Shown one piece after another: positions 27,626 through 37,342 of a DNA stretch of 64,000 nt (the first letter of the stretch is position 1; every line of letters starts with the position of its first letter). The stretch comes from Crossiella sp. S99.2 (lineage in GTDB: Bacteria; Actinomycetota; Actinomycetes; Mycobacteriales; Pseudonocardiaceae). Made by a program: the position numbers and the translations under genes. Location of the stretch: the NCBI RefSeq assembly GCF_023094165.1, contig NZ_JALMDK010000005.1, positions 620,001 through 684,000 on the forward strand, in the 5' to 3' direction. The notes below the pieces were generated by a model. That model was not told the origin of the DNA and ran no database searches. It was given only the letters and a program-made list of their open reading frames with translations.

Positions 27626-28747
27626 GTGCGCGTCATGATCACCGCGGCTCCGTTGCTGGGCCACCTGTTACCGATGGTCCCGCTGGCCCGCGCTCTCCGC
27701 GAGGCCGGTCACGAGGTCCTGCTCGCCACCGCGGGCGAGGCCATGACAGTGGCCGACCAGGCAGACCTGCCCGTCCGCGACATCGCCCCCGGCTTCAAGT
27801 TCGAGCCGATCGTCCGCCGGACCCTGCTGTGGCACCCGCTGATCGCCAAGGCGGAGATCGCGGGCAAGTCCGGCACCCGCGGCGCGGCCCTGCTCTTCGG
27901 CCACGTCAACGAGGAGATCGCGGACGGCGCGGTCGCGCTGGCCCGCTCCTGGAAACCCGACCTGGTGCTGCACGAACCACTGGCCATCGCCGGGGCCCTG
28001 GCCGCCGCGGTCACCGGCGTGCCCGCGGTGCTGGTGGAGAACTCCCTCTTCGACGGCCTGGAACTGCTCGCCGCCACCCGGGAACGTCTGGCCAAACCCT
28101 TGCGCCGGAACAACATCGACGACCTGCCCGCGCCCGCCGCGCGGATCGTCACCGCCCCGCCCAGCCTGGTCGGCGAGCAGTCCGGCTGGCCCATGCGCTA
28201 CGAGCCCTACAGCGGCGCGGGCGAGATCCCGGCCTGGCTGAGCGCCGAGGCAGACCGCCCGCGGATCGCGGTCAGCCGCAGCACCGTCGGCGGTCCTGGC
28301 GGCAACCGGCTGATGAGCGCGGTGGCAGACGCCGCCGACGGCCTGGACGCCGAGATCGTGCTGCTCCGCCCGGATCGCCGCATCCTGCGCCGGGAATCCC
28401 TGCCCGGCAACGTGCGCACCCTGGACTGGGCCCCGCTGACCAGTGTGCTCGCGCACTGCGCCGCGCTGGTGCACCACGGCGGCGCGGGTTCGGTGGCGGC
28501 GGCGCTGGCCGCGGGCATCCCGCAGCTGGTGGTGCCCGGCGCTGGCGACCGCGACCACAACGCCCGGCTGGTCGCCAAGCGCGGCGCGGGCACCGCGGTG
28601 GCCGCCAAGGACATCAGCACCGCCGAACTGCGCAGGCTGCTCACCGAACCGGGCCTCACCGAGGCGGCACTGGCGGTGCGCAAGGAGATGGCCGCCATGC
28701 CCGCACCCGCCACGCTGGTGCCCAAGCTGGTCGCGCTCGGCCGGTGA
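27626..28747 (+). CDS. Glycosyltransferase family 1 (MGT/erythromycin type)
   Basis: 373-residue UDP- or dTDP-sugar transferase of GT-B fold. The N-terminal APLLGHLLPMVPLARALREAGHEV is the acceptor-side signature; HHGGAGSVAAALAAGIPQLVVP near residue 287 is the nucleotide-sugar site of the macrolide glycosyltransferase group. Probably glycosylates a small molecule; neither sugar-biosynthesis nor aglycone genes are adjacent, so it may serve detoxification. GTG start at 27626 with GGCGGA before it. Contains a TTA codon (GHLLP). Confidence 0.9.
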   Translation: MRVMITAAPLLGHLLPMVPLARALREAGHEVLLATAGEAMTVADQADLPVRDIAPGFKFEPIVRRTLLWHPLIAKAEIAGKSGTRGAALLFGHVNEEIADGAVALARSWKPDLVLHEPLAIAGALAAAVTGVPAVLVENSLFDGLELLAATRERLAKPLRRNNIDDLPAPAARIVTAPPSLVGEQSGWPMRYEPYSGAGEIPAWLSAEADRPRIAVSRSTVGGPGGNRLMSAVADAADGLDAEIVLLRPDRRILRRESLPGNVRTLDWAPLTSVLAHCAALVHHGGAGSVAAALAAGIPQLVVPGAGDRDHNARLVAKRGAGTAVAAKDISTAELRRLLTEPGLTEAALAVRKEMAAMPAPATLVPKLVALGR

Positions 28748-28750
28748 CGC

Positions 28751-28784
28751 GTGGGCCCGGGTCCCCGCGCGGACCCGGACCCAC
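28751..28784. terminator. Strong bidirectional hairpin terminator
   Basis: 14-nt arms 28751-28764 (GTGGGCCCGGGTCC) and 28771-28784 pair with a single mismatch around a 6-nt loop, between the convergent glycosyltransferase and GH30 genes. Confidence 0.65.
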
Positions 28785-28803
28785 GACTTTCACCGGTGAG
28801 CGG

Positions 28804-30654
28804 TCACGCGGTGCTCCACTGCTGGTTCGGCGCGGCCGTGCAGTCCCAGATCTGCAGCTTGGTGCCGTTGGCCGCGTTGTTGCCGGTCACATCCAGGCAC
28901 CTGTTCGACTGCGGGTTGCGGATGGTCCGATCGGCCTGCACCTGCCAGAGCTGATTTGGCGCCGCGAAGCAGTCCCACAGATGCACCGGCGTCCCGTTGG
29001 CGGTGCCGTTCCCGCTCACGTCCAGGCACTTGCCCAGTGCGCGCACGGTGCCGTCGGCGTTGATCGTCCAGCGCTGGTTGTCCGCGCCAACACAGTCCCA
29101 GATCTGGGCCAGGGTCCCGTTGGCGGTGCTGTTGTCGGCGACGTCCAGGCATTTGCCGCCCAGCCCGGTGATCTGGCCGCCGGTGGGGCCGCCGCTGGGC
29201 TGTCCGGCCCAGGTGAAGGTGGCCGTGGTGCGGGCGGGCAGGGCGTAGGTGAAGGACTGGCCGCCCCAGTTGACCCGCACGTTCTGGCTGGCGCCACTGG
29301 TGTTGTAGGCGATCAGCGCCTTGGAGCCGTCCGGGTTGCGCCAGGCCACGTTGCTGACCGCGGCGGTGTTGTTGGTGTCCACCCGGACCGCGCCGGGACG
29401 GACGAACTTGGTCAGGTGGCCCATGTTGTAGTACTCGATGGTGTAGTCCACCTGGCCGTGCCGCGGGCCGCCGTTCTGCACCGTGATCAGCCCGGTGCAG
29501 GTGCCGCAACCACCGTTGTGCGGTCCCTGGTTCTGATCCAGCCCCAGGCTCCACTTGACCACGCTGCGGGCGTGGTTGCGGGTCGGGTTGATGATGTCGG
29601 CGACCATGTCCTCGCGGTGCTGGTCGTTGATCCACTCACCGCCGGAGTGCTCGGTGCCGTACTGCTTGATGCCCGGATACTGGTTGTGCACCTGGGTCTG
29701 GGTGGCCACATCGCCGCCGTAGCCGTGCCAGGCCACGCCGCCGAAGAGCGGGTCGTTGCGGATGGCCGGATCGTTCACCTGGGGCGCGCCGAACTCGGCC
29801 CACTTGTCCCAGTTCCAGTCCAGCACCAGGGTTTTGCTGGTGATCCCGGCCGCGCGGAAGGCCGGCCAGAGCGCGTTCTTGGTGAAGTGGATGAGGCCGT
29901 TGGCGTTCCAGTGCATCGAGGGGTACCCGGCGCAGCAGGTCGGCTCGTTCTGCACCGAGACGTAGTCGATCGGCACACCGCGGGACTGGTATGCCTGCAC
30001 GTACTTGGCGAAGTACTGGCCGAAGGCGGTGTAGTACTGGGACTGCAACCACCCCTGGTGCATGTGGTTGTTGTCCTTCATCCAGCCCGGCGCGCTCCAC
30101 GGCGAGGCCATCACCTTCAGCGCCGGGTTGAGCTGTTTCGCTTGCCGGGTAAGGGGAAGCACGTCCGCGAGGTCGTGGTTGACGGTGAAGTCGTTGACGT
30201 CGCAGCAGGTGTTGTCGAAGTTGTAGTCGAAGCGGGCCAGGTCGGAGGCGCCCAGCGGGTTGCGGATGAAGGACAGTCCGATCCCCTCGGTGGGGTGGAA
30301 CAGCTTCCGCATGGTGGCGTCGCGGGTGGCCGGGGTGAGCGCGCCGCTGGAGTTCATCAGCCAGGCGGCGGTGTCGGTGAAGGACGCGCCCGCGCCCTCG
30401 AACTCCTGGTAGGTCCGGCCCTCGTTGACGGTGATGGTGGTGCCGCCGCTGCCGGTGCCGGGGGTGAACCGGACCGGGGCCTGCGGTTGCAGCCCTCGGG
30501 TGACGGTGCGGCCCTTGTTGGCCGTGGTCGTGGTGGTCAGTGCGATGTTGACGGTCTCCCCGGCGGCCTGCGCCTGCGGGGCCGGGGCCACCAGAGCGGT
30601 CGCGGTCAGCAACAGCCCCAACGCCGCTGCGGACCAGAACGGGACACTGCGCAT
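28804..30654 (-). CDS. Secreted glycoside hydrolase family 30 with ricin-type CBM13
   Basis: 616 residues. Signal peptide (MRSVPFWSAAALGLLLTATA...QAQA); GH30 TIM barrel with beta-side domain (about 35-490), acid/base Glu in VSVQNEPTC and nucleophile Glu in YGTEHSGG; then a ricin B-type lectin domain (about 495-616) with three QxW repeats (DNQRW, PNQLW, PNQQW). GH30 enzymes cut beta-glucosyl, beta-1,6-glucan or xylan bonds; the exact one is not evident. The ATG at 30654 is preferred to an upstream in-frame start because it begins the signal peptide. Divergent from a ROK repressor that probably controls it. Confidence 0.92.
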   Translation of the reverse strand: MRSVPFWSAAALGLLLTATALVAPAPQAQAAGETVNIALTTTTTANKGRTVTRGLQPQAPVRFTPGTGSGGTTITVNEGRTYQEFEGAGASFTDTAAWLMNSSGALTPATRDATMRKLFHPTEGIGLSFIRNPLGASDLARFDYNFDNTCCDVNDFTVNHDLADVLPLTRQAKQLNPALKVMASPWSAPGWMKDNNHMHQGWLQSQYYTAFGQYFAKYVQAYQSRGVPIDYVSVQNEPTCCAGYPSMHWNANGLIHFTKNALWPAFRAAGITSKTLVLDWNWDKWAEFGAPQVNDPAIRNDPLFGGVAWHGYGGDVATQTQVHNQYPGIKQYGTEHSGGEWINDQHREDMVADIINPTRNHARSVVKWSLGLDQNQGPHNGGCGTCTGLITVQNGGPRHGQVDYTIEYYNMGHLTKFVRPGAVRVDTNNTAAVSNVAWRNPDGSKALIAYNTSGASQNVRVNWGGQSFTYALPARTTATFTWAGQPSGGPTGGQITGLGGKCLDVADNSTANGTLAQIWDCVGADNQRWTINADGTVRALGKCLDVSGNGTANGTPVHLWDCFAAPNQLWQVQADRTIRNPQSNRCLDVTGNNAANGTKLQIWDCTAAPNQQWSTA

Positions 30655-30768
30655 GCGAAACCTCACACAGAGCGAGGGCGGCGGAGCTGACAACTGAGAA
30701 CACACCTTATTTCAAGCTGTGATTTAACTGGCAGGTTGATAATCGGTCAAGACGGCGAAGGGACCCGG

Positions 30769-31974
30769 GTGCGCGAGAACAGTCAGACAGTGCACGACCT
30801 GCGGCGCGGCAATCGGGCAACGGTGCTGCGCAGGCTGTACTTCGACGGCCCGGTCAGCAGGCAGGAACTGGCCGCGGGCACCGGGCTGAGCCAGGCCTCG
30901 GTGAGCAACGTGGTGGGCCAACTGGTCGAGGAGCAGTTGGTCATGGAGGCGGGCACGGTCGGTTCCGACGGTGGGCGCCCACGCGGCCTGCTCCGGGTGA
31001 ACCCCCGGCAGTCCACGGTGATCGGGGTGGAGGTGGCCGAGACCTGGGTGCGGGTCAAGGCCTTCGACCTCACCCTGGACGTGCTGGCCGAGCAGACCCT
31101 GCCGATCGAACCGGACAACCAGGACCGGGACCTGGTGATCAGCCACATCCTGACCGGCCTGGCCAAGGTCCAGGCGGCCGACAACGTCGACCCGGACCGC
31201 ATCCTGGGGGTCGGCGTCGGCGTGCCCGGCCTGGTCGAACAGGGCGCCGAGCTGCTGGTGCACGGGCACACCCCGGCCTGGCACACGGTCCCGCTGGAAA
31301 CCTTGCTGCGCAAGGGAACCGACCTGCCCCTGCATATCGACAACGGCGCGAACACCATGGGCCAGGCGGAAATGTGGTTCGGCGCCGGCCGCGGCGCCCA
31401 GCACGCGGTGATCGCGCTGATCGGCTCCGGCGTGGGCGCGGGCGTCATCGCCGACGGCAACCCCTTCCGCGGCGCGCGGCGCAGCGCGGGGGAGTGGGGC
31501 CACACCACCCTGGCCCTGGACGGCCCCTCCTGTCGCTGCGGCTCCCAGGGCTGCCTGGAGTCCTACACCGGCGCCGCCGCCATGGTCGCCCGCCACCGCA
31601 GCCTGTACTCCACCCCCGAACCCCTCCACGACGAGGAATCCGCCTTCCACAAGGCCCTCACCGACCCCTCCCCGCAAGCCCAGGCCCTCATCCAGGAAAG
31701 CGCCCGCTACCTGGGCGCGGGCATAGCCAACCTGATCAACCTCTTCAACCCCGAACGCATCCTCCTGGGCGGCTGGGCCGGCCTCCTGCTGGCCGAGGAC
31801 AACCTCCCCCTCATCCGCGACACCGCCCGCCGCTACGCCCTGCACCACCCCTTCGACGGCACCCAGATCGCCCTCTGCCAACTGGGCCCCGACGCCATCG
31901 CCCTGGGCGCCGCCACCCTCTGGGTCAACCGCTTCCTGCGCGCAGGCGGCAAGCTGACCCCTCCACCCCGGTAG
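30769..31974 (+). CDS. ROK-family transcriptional repressor
   Basis: 401 residues. N-terminal winged HTH (RRGNRATVLRRLYFDGPVSRQELAAGTGLSQASVSN), then a ROK sugar-kinase-like domain with zinc-site cysteines CRCGSQGCLE and the glycine-rich VIALIGSGVGAGVI. ROK repressors sense sugars, typically xylose, glucose or cello-oligosaccharides. Divergent from the GH30 gene across 114 bp, so it likely represses that enzyme and itself. GTG at 30769 is chosen for the AAGGGA site before it; a TTG at 30736 is also in frame. Confidence 0.92.
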   Translation: MRENSQTVHDLRRGNRATVLRRLYFDGPVSRQELAAGTGLSQASVSNVVGQLVEEQLVMEAGTVGSDGGRPRGLLRVNPRQSTVIGVEVAETWVRVKAFDLTLDVLAEQTLPIEPDNQDRDLVISHILTGLAKVQAADNVDPDRILGVGVGVPGLVEQGAELLVHGHTPAWHTVPLETLLRKGTDLPLHIDNGANTMGQAEMWFGAGRGAQHAVIALIGSGVGAGVIADGNPFRGARRSAGEWGHTTLALDGPSCRCGSQGCLESYTGAAAMVARHRSLYSTPEPLHDEESAFHKALTDPSPQAQALIQESARYLGAGIANLINLFNPERILLGGWAGLLLAEDNLPLIRDTARRYALHHPFDGTQIALCQLGPDAIALGAATLWVNRFLRAGGKLTPPPR

Positions 31975-32045
31975 ACCTGGCACCACCCCCGCCCCGGGGG
32001 CGCAGACCCATGGAGCGAAAACCCGTTCCCCGCCAAGCTTTTCCC

Positions 32046-33548
32046 ATGAAGCAGGAGACTTCGGTACGCCAGGCGCTGTCCAGGGGAGCGCTGGCCAGCT
32101 CAGCGGCGGTCACCCTGGTACTGATCGCGCTCAGCGGCGGCTACGGCCCCCACCGCGACGAGCTGTACTTCATCATCGCCGGCCAGCACCCCGCCTGGGG
32201 CTACCCGGACCAGCCGTCCTTCACCCCCATGATCGCCGCACTGATGGACCTGATCGCCCCGGATTCCCTGATGGCCCAACGCTTCCCAGCAGCCATCGCG
32301 GCCGGCCTCACCGTGCTCCTGGTCGCCCTGACCGCCCGCGAACTGGGCGGCACCCGCCGAGCCCAAACCCTGGCCGCCATCGGCACCGCGCTGTCCGGCA
32401 TGGTCCTGATCCCCGGCCACATGCTGCACACCACCACCTTCGACATCACCTTCACCGCCGCGGTGGTGTGGCTGCTGGTCAAGGTGATCCGCGGCGCCGA
32501 CCCCAGACTGCTCCTGGCCGCGGGCGCGGTACTCGGCGTGGCCCTGCACAACAAGTACCTCATCGGCGGCGTAGTCCTCTCCCTCCTCGTGGCCATCGCG
32601 CTGACCGGCCCCCGAACCCTGCTCCGCAGCCCCTGGCTCTACGCAGGCGGCGCCATCGCCCTCCTCATCTGGCTGCCCAACCTGCTGTGGCAGTTCGAGA
32701 ACGGCTGGCCGCAACTGGAAATGGCCAAACACCTCAGCGAAGGCAACGCCGAACGAGGCGGTTCCCTGCTCTTCCTCGCCATGCAGGCCCTGGTGATCGG
32801 CCCGCTGCTGATCCCGCTCTGGCTGGCTGGCCTGATCCGCCTGCTCCGCAACCCGGAACTCCGTTTCCTGGGTGCCGCCTACCTGCTCCTCACCGCGGCT
32901 CTGCTCGCCGCGGGCGGCTCCGCCCTGTACCTCTTCGGCGCCTACCCGGCCCTGCTCGCCGCGGGCGCCCTGTCCGTGGACGCCTGGCTGTCCAACGGAA
33001 CCGGCAAACTCCGCCCCGCCCTGGCAGCCGCCACCGCCACCCTGTCCGCGATCTTCATCGCCCCCCTGGCCCTGCCGCTGGTCCCGGAGAGTTACCTCGA
33101 CCGCATTCCGGTGGTGCAGATGAACGGCCTGACCGCGGAACAGTTCGGCTGGCCAGAACTGACCAACACGGTCACCACGGTCTACAACCGTCTCCCGGCA
33201 ACCCAGCGCAAGAACACCGTCATCGTCGCCGAAAACTTCGGCCAAGCCGCCGCCCTGCAACGCTTCGGCCGCACCCAGGGACTCCCCAGTGTCCACAGTG
33301 GATACCGAGGGTACGCGGCCTGGGAACGCCCACCCGCCACCGCCCGCAACGCGATCCTGGTCCAGCCCGCCAAGTACCCGGACGCCCCAGCCTGGGCCAA
33401 AAAAGCCTGCACCAACCTCCGCCAGGTAGCCGAAATCCGCAACAACCTGAACATCAAGAACAGGGAGCATGGCGGCACAATCTGGCTCTGCGAGGACACC
33501 ACCAAGTCCTGGGACGACCTCTGGCCGGAGATCAGCCACCTGAACTAG
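32046..33548 (+). CDS. Membrane glycosyltransferase, GT39/ArnT-like
   Basis: About 500 residues with some 10-11 membrane helices. GYGPHRDELYFIIAGQHPAWGYPDQPSF after the first helix has the Asp-Glu pair typical of the PMT_2/ArnT superfamily (polyprenyl-phosphate-sugar dependent, acting at the outer membrane face). Acceptor unknown; glycolipid or secreted protein are the usual choices. Starts 71 bp after the ROK gene; ATG 32010 is an alternative. The C-terminal quarter is soluble and extracellular. Confidence 0.87.
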   Translation: MKQETSVRQALSRGALASSAAVTLVLIALSGGYGPHRDELYFIIAGQHPAWGYPDQPSFTPMIAALMDLIAPDSLMAQRFPAAIAAGLTVLLVALTARELGGTRRAQTLAAIGTALSGMVLIPGHMLHTTTFDITFTAAVVWLLVKVIRGADPRLLLAAGAVLGVALHNKYLIGGVVLSLLVAIALTGPRTLLRSPWLYAGGAIALLIWLPNLLWQFENGWPQLEMAKHLSEGNAERGGSLLFLAMQALVIGPLLIPLWLAGLIRLLRNPELRFLGAAYLLLTAALLAAGGSALYLFGAYPALLAAGALSVDAWLSNGTGKLRPALAAATATLSAIFIAPLALPLVPESYLDRIPVVQMNGLTAEQFGWPELTNTVTTVYNRLPATQRKNTVIVAENFGQAAALQRFGRTQGLPSVHSGYRGYAAWERPPATARNAILVQPAKYPDAPAWAKKACTNLRQVAEIRNNLNIKNREHGGTIWLCEDTTKSWDDLWPEISHLN

Positions 33549-33614
33549 CGGCAACCGCCAGGGCGTGGCCCGGCCTACGCGACACGACTGCGACAAGGCC
33601 GGGACACGACCCGG

Positions 33615-34937
33615 ATGCGCCGCCGGGAACCTGGGGACATGGCCGAGAACCCACAGCAGGAAGTGGAAAGTGTCACCGTGCGGCAACGGGAGGCGGCACC
33701 CTCGTGGCGCCGCCACATCCCGGAAGGACGACTGCTGGGCATCGACGTCCTGCGCGCGATCGCCATCCTCGGGATGATCTGGATCCACTTCTCCCTCACC
33801 GGCTGGCTCACCGCGGGATCGCCAGCCACCCCGTCGGAATCGATCGGCTGGCTGAACCGCCTGCTCGACGTCCGTTCCCGGGAGATCTTCTTCCTGCTGG
33901 CCGGGGTCACCGTCGCGTTGACCACCGGAGGGGTGCGGCGGCACCGGGGACGGGTGCTGGCCCGCAGTGCGCTGCGGGTGGCGGTGCGGGCGCTCGTCCT
34001 GTTCCTGCTCGCCTTCGTACTCGGCGAACTCGGTGCGTGGGATGCCCAGATCCTGCACTTCTACGCGATGTGGCTGGTGCTCCTGCTGCCGTTCGCGTTG
34101 CTCCGGGCACGGACGCTGTTCGTCATCGCCGGTGTGCTGGCGGTCGCCGCCCCGATCTTCAAGCTCCGCCAGCACAACCTGCGGCTGTTCGAACCGGACC
34201 TGGAGCAGATGACGCGGCTGTCCGAGCACGGCGGGTTCAGCCTGCTCGGGCACCCCGGGGACTGGCTGCCGACAGTGCAGAACGTCGTCTTCGGCGCTGG
34301 CAGCACCTCCCAGGACACCATCGCCGTCCTGCCGTTTCTGGTGCTCGGCCTCGCACTGGGCCGGCTTGACCTACGCGATCACGTGCTTCGCGTGCGCATG
34401 GTGGTGACCGGTGCCGCTACGGCCGTCGGCACCGTCCTCGTCGGACTCCTGGCGATGTATCCGTTCGGCGCGGCTGCCGCGGTCACGGCGGCCAAGAACG
34501 CCAAGCCCGCGGAGGGTGTTCGCGCTCCATGGCAGGAACTTGTCACGCTGGCCTGGCCCGGCCCGGCCAGCACCCTGTTCAGCATCGTCGAGTTCGTCTT
34601 CATGATGGGCCTCATCACCGCCCTGCTCGGCGGCCTGCTCATCGCGATGGAGCGCACGCTGTGGCGGCGGCTGCTCTGGCCGTTCGCCGCCTTCGGCAGC
34701 ATGGCGCTGACCTGGTACGTCGTCCACTTCCAGCTGCTCGGTTCCGGCCTGTTCCGCAACGCGCAGGGATACCCGGACAACCGCACGGCGCTGGCCTTCC
34801 TCGTCTTCCTCGTCCTCGCACTCGTGCTCTCGGTCCTGTGGCGCCAGTGGGCCGGCCGTGGGCCGCTGGAATGGCTCCAGCACTGGATCGTCACGAACGT
34901 CGTCCCGGCCCGAAAGTCCGAGCGGAGGGCAGGGTGA
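33615..34937 (+). CDS. HGSNAT/DUF418-like membrane acyltransferase
   Basis: 440 residues. After a cytoplasmic N-terminus of about 40 residues comes GRLLGIDVLRAIAILGMIWIHF, the typical start of heparan-alpha-glucosaminide acetyltransferase and DUF418 proteins, with about 10 membrane helices and HFYAMWLVLLLPFALL in the middle. Such proteins move acyl groups across the membrane to sugars or polymers. Same direction as the glycosyltransferase (66 bp apart), so the two may decorate the same envelope glycan. Confidence 0.85.
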   Translation: MRRREPGDMAENPQQEVESVTVRQREAAPSWRRHIPEGRLLGIDVLRAIAILGMIWIHFSLTGWLTAGSPATPSESIGWLNRLLDVRSREIFFLLAGVTVALTTGGVRRHRGRVLARSALRVAVRALVLFLLAFVLGELGAWDAQILHFYAMWLVLLLPFALLRARTLFVIAGVLAVAAPIFKLRQHNLRLFEPDLEQMTRLSEHGGFSLLGHPGDWLPTVQNVVFGAGSTSQDTIAVLPFLVLGLALGRLDLRDHVLRVRMVVTGAATAVGTVLVGLLAMYPFGAAAAVTAAKNAKPAEGVRAPWQELVTLAWPGPASTLFSIVEFVFMMGLITALLGGLLIAMERTLWRRLLWPFAAFGSMALTWYVVHFQLLGSGLFRNAQGYPDNRTALAFLVFLVLALVLSVLWRQWAGRGPLEWLQHWIVTNVVPARKSERRAG

Positions 34938-34948
34938 TCGCGACGACC

Positions 34949-35761
34949 TCACACCTTCCGGGCAACCCCCGCGAACGGCAGGTTGTTGATCTCCTGCTTG
35001 TCCGTCACATCCCCCACCCCGTCCGGCCGCCAGAACGCGCACCCCACCAACCCCGGCTCCTCCAGCTCAAACCCCTCGAAGAACCGCAGCACCTCATCAT
35101 GACTCCGCACGATCGGCGCGTTCTGGGTGCGCTTGTACGCCTCCACCGCCTCATCCAGCCCGGTCGCGTTCGCATCCCCGGAAACATGCGACACCGCGAA
35201 GAAACTCCCCGGCGCCAACCGCTCCCGGTACTGCGCGATCAACCCGACCGGATCCCACTCGTCCGGCACAAAATGCAGCAGCAGCAACATGGTCAGCCCG
35301 ACCGGCTGGTCAAAGTCGATCAACCGCTGAGTCTCCGGCGCCTCCAGCACACCCTCGACATCGCGCAGATCAGTCTGGATCACCGCCGCGTTCGGGTTGC
35401 CCGCCAACAACATCTGGCTGTGCGCCACCGCCACCGGGTCCCGGTCCACGTACACCACCCGGCAACTCGGGTCCGCCCGCTGCACGATCTCGTGCAGGTT
35501 GCCCACGGTCGGAATCCCCGAACCGATGTCCAGGAACTGCCGCACACCGTTGTCCACCATGTGCAGCACCGCGCGACGCAGGAAAGACCGGTTCAACTGG
35601 GTGGCGCTGCGCAGGTCGGGCATGATCTTGAGGATTTGTTCGGCCAGGATCCGGTCGGCCTCGAAGTTGTGGCCGCCGCCCAGCCAGTAGTCGTAGACCC
35701 GCGCCGGGCTTGGCACGCTGGTGTCGATGCCCGCCGGCACCCAGTTGCGTTCCGCAGCCAC
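34949..35761 (-). CDS. SAM-dependent methyltransferase, DUF574 type
   Basis: 270 residues of the actinobacterial SAM methyltransferase family (Methyltransf_19/DUF574): GIDTSVPSPARVYDYWLGGGHNFEADR at the N-terminus and FLDIGSGIPTVGNLHE as the cofactor loop. These are numerous in actinomycetes and few have known substrates. GTG start at 35761 with GGAGGGGAG upstream. Convergent with the acyltransferase, 11 bp apart. Confidence 0.93.
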   Translation of the reverse strand: MAAERNWVPAGIDTSVPSPARVYDYWLGGGHNFEADRILAEQILKIMPDLRSATQLNRSFLRRAVLHMVDNGVRQFLDIGSGIPTVGNLHEIVQRADPSCRVVYVDRDPVAVAHSQMLLAGNPNAAVIQTDLRDVEGVLEAPETQRLIDFDQPVGLTMLLLLHFVPDEWDPVGLIAQYRERLAPGSFFAVSHVSGDANATGLDEAVEAYKRTQNAPIVRSHDEVLRFFEGFELEEPGLVGCAFWRPDGVGDVTDKQEINNLPFAGVARKV

Positions 35762-35942
35762 GCGGACTCCCCTCCTCGACGATTACGGAGTGCAGCTTAA
35801 GACCGACGCATCGCAATCGCCGTAAGGGTTGACTACAGAGTCCATCCGATCGTGTGTATGTCTCTGGAGAAGCGTCGCTAACGTGACCTGCGACTACCTA
35901 TTGTTAACGGCCGCACACGTTCGGTGGATGAGGTGGGTGCAC

Positions 35943-37262
35943 ATGGTCGCGGTGGTTCCCGGACGGTTGCCGCTGCTTGGTCACACGCTGTCCCTACTGC
36001 GAAAACCCCTGCCCTTCCTCACTTCCCTGCCCGCGCACGGCGAGGTCGTGCAGATCTTCCTCGGTCCGCTGCCGGTCTACATGGTGACCAGCCCGGAACT
36101 GGCGCTGCGGCTGCTCGCGATCGACGCGGACAAGTACGACAAGGGCATCGTCTTCGACAAGATGCGCCCGCTCTTCGGCGACGGCCTGGCCACCTCCAAC
36201 GGCGCGTTCAACCAGCGCCAGCGCCGGATGGTGCTGCCCGCTTTCGCCCGCGGCCGGGTCGCCGCCTACGCCGAGTCCACCATCTCCTGCCTGGCCCAGG
36301 ACCTCGCCGACTCCTGGACCGAGGGCCAGCAGGTCGCCCTGGACGCCCGGATGCAGGACCTGGTGCTCACCATCGCCGGGCGCACCCTGTTCGCGGCCGA
36401 CCTCGGCGCCGAGGTGCTCGCCGAGATCCAGCGGTCCATCCCGATCATGCTGGAGAACGTGCTGATCCGGGCCTTCTCGCCGCGGCTGGTGGAAAAGCTG
36501 CCCATCCCGGGCAATCGCCGCTTCGACGAGGCCGCGGCCCGGCTGCGCGCGGTCATCCCGGCGGCGATCATCACCGCGCGCACCCAGGGCGGTGATCACG
36601 GGGATCTGCTCTCGGTGTTCCTGGCCGCGCGGGATGAGGACACCGGCGAGGCCATGACCGACGAGCAGATCCAGGACGAGGTGGTCACCATCCTGACCAC
36701 CGGCGCGGAAACCACCTCGGTCGCGCTGGCCTGGTTCTTCCACGAGATCGCGGTCAACCCGGAGATCGAGCGCCGCTTCCACGCCGAACTCGACGAGGTC
36801 CTGGAAGGCCACCCGGTCACCTTCGAGGACCTGCCGAAACTCGAGTACACCCAGCGCATCGTGAACGAGATCCTGCGCCGCACCCCGCCGATCATCCTGA
36901 TGCGCCGGGCCAGGGAGGACGTCGAACTCGGCGGCGTGCGCATCCCGGCGGGCTCGGAGGTCGCGGTCAGCCAGCACACCCTGCACCAGGACCCGCGCTG
37001 GTTCACCGACCCCGGCCGGTTCGACCCCGACCGCTGGACCCCCGAACGGATGGCCGCACTACCCAAGGGCGCCTACATCCCCTTCGGCGCGGGCGCCCGC
37101 TTCTGCCCAGGGCATTTCCTGGCACAGACCGAGATCGCGATGGTGGCCGCCACCATCGGCGCGCGCTGGCGCCTGGTCCCGGTGCCGGGCAAGCGGGTCT
37201 ACCCGAAGGTCAAGGCGACCATGCAGCCCAACCAGCTCCCGATGACCGTCCACTCCCGGTAG
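35943..37262 (+). CDS. Cytochrome P450
   Basis: About 439 residues. I-helix oxygen-binding motif TTGAETTS (about 263), E-x-x-R in EILRR, and haem ligand loop PFGAGARFCPGHFLA. The layout (long P-G-xx-P-L-L-G-H N-terminus) resembles the terpene-oxidising and fatty-acid-hydroxylase-like bacterial P450 groups rather than CYP107. ATG 35943 is chosen for the GAGGTGGG site before it; 35928 and further upstream starts are in frame. Not next to its own ferredoxin. The secreted hydrolase follows 80 bp downstream. Confidence 0.93.
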   Translation: MVAVVPGRLPLLGHTLSLLRKPLPFLTSLPAHGEVVQIFLGPLPVYMVTSPELALRLLAIDADKYDKGIVFDKMRPLFGDGLATSNGAFNQRQRRMVLPAFARGRVAAYAESTISCLAQDLADSWTEGQQVALDARMQDLVLTIAGRTLFAADLGAEVLAEIQRSIPIMLENVLIRAFSPRLVEKLPIPGNRRFDEAAARLRAVIPAAIITARTQGGDHGDLLSVFLAARDEDTGEAMTDEQIQDEVVTILTTGAETTSVALAWFFHEIAVNPEIERRFHAELDEVLEGHPVTFEDLPKLEYTQRIVNEILRRTPPIILMRRAREDVELGGVRIPAGSEVAVSQHTLHQDPRWFTDPGRFDPDRWTPERMAALPKGAYIPFGAGARFCPGHFLAQTEIAMVAATIGARWRLVPVPGKRVYPKVKATMQPNQLPMTVHSR

Positions 37263-37342
37263 TCACCTGAAAGTATCCGTCCGGCTACCGGGTGTATCGT
37301 CAGGCAGCTCCCGACCCTTTCCGATCTTGGAAGGCTCTCCCC

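Noticed and set aside
27626-28747. Idea that the GT1 gene glycosylates the NRPS product
   Set aside because: It lies 20 kb from the NRPS, with phosphate, toxin-antitoxin and secreted-enzyme genes between and no sugar-biosynthesis genes.
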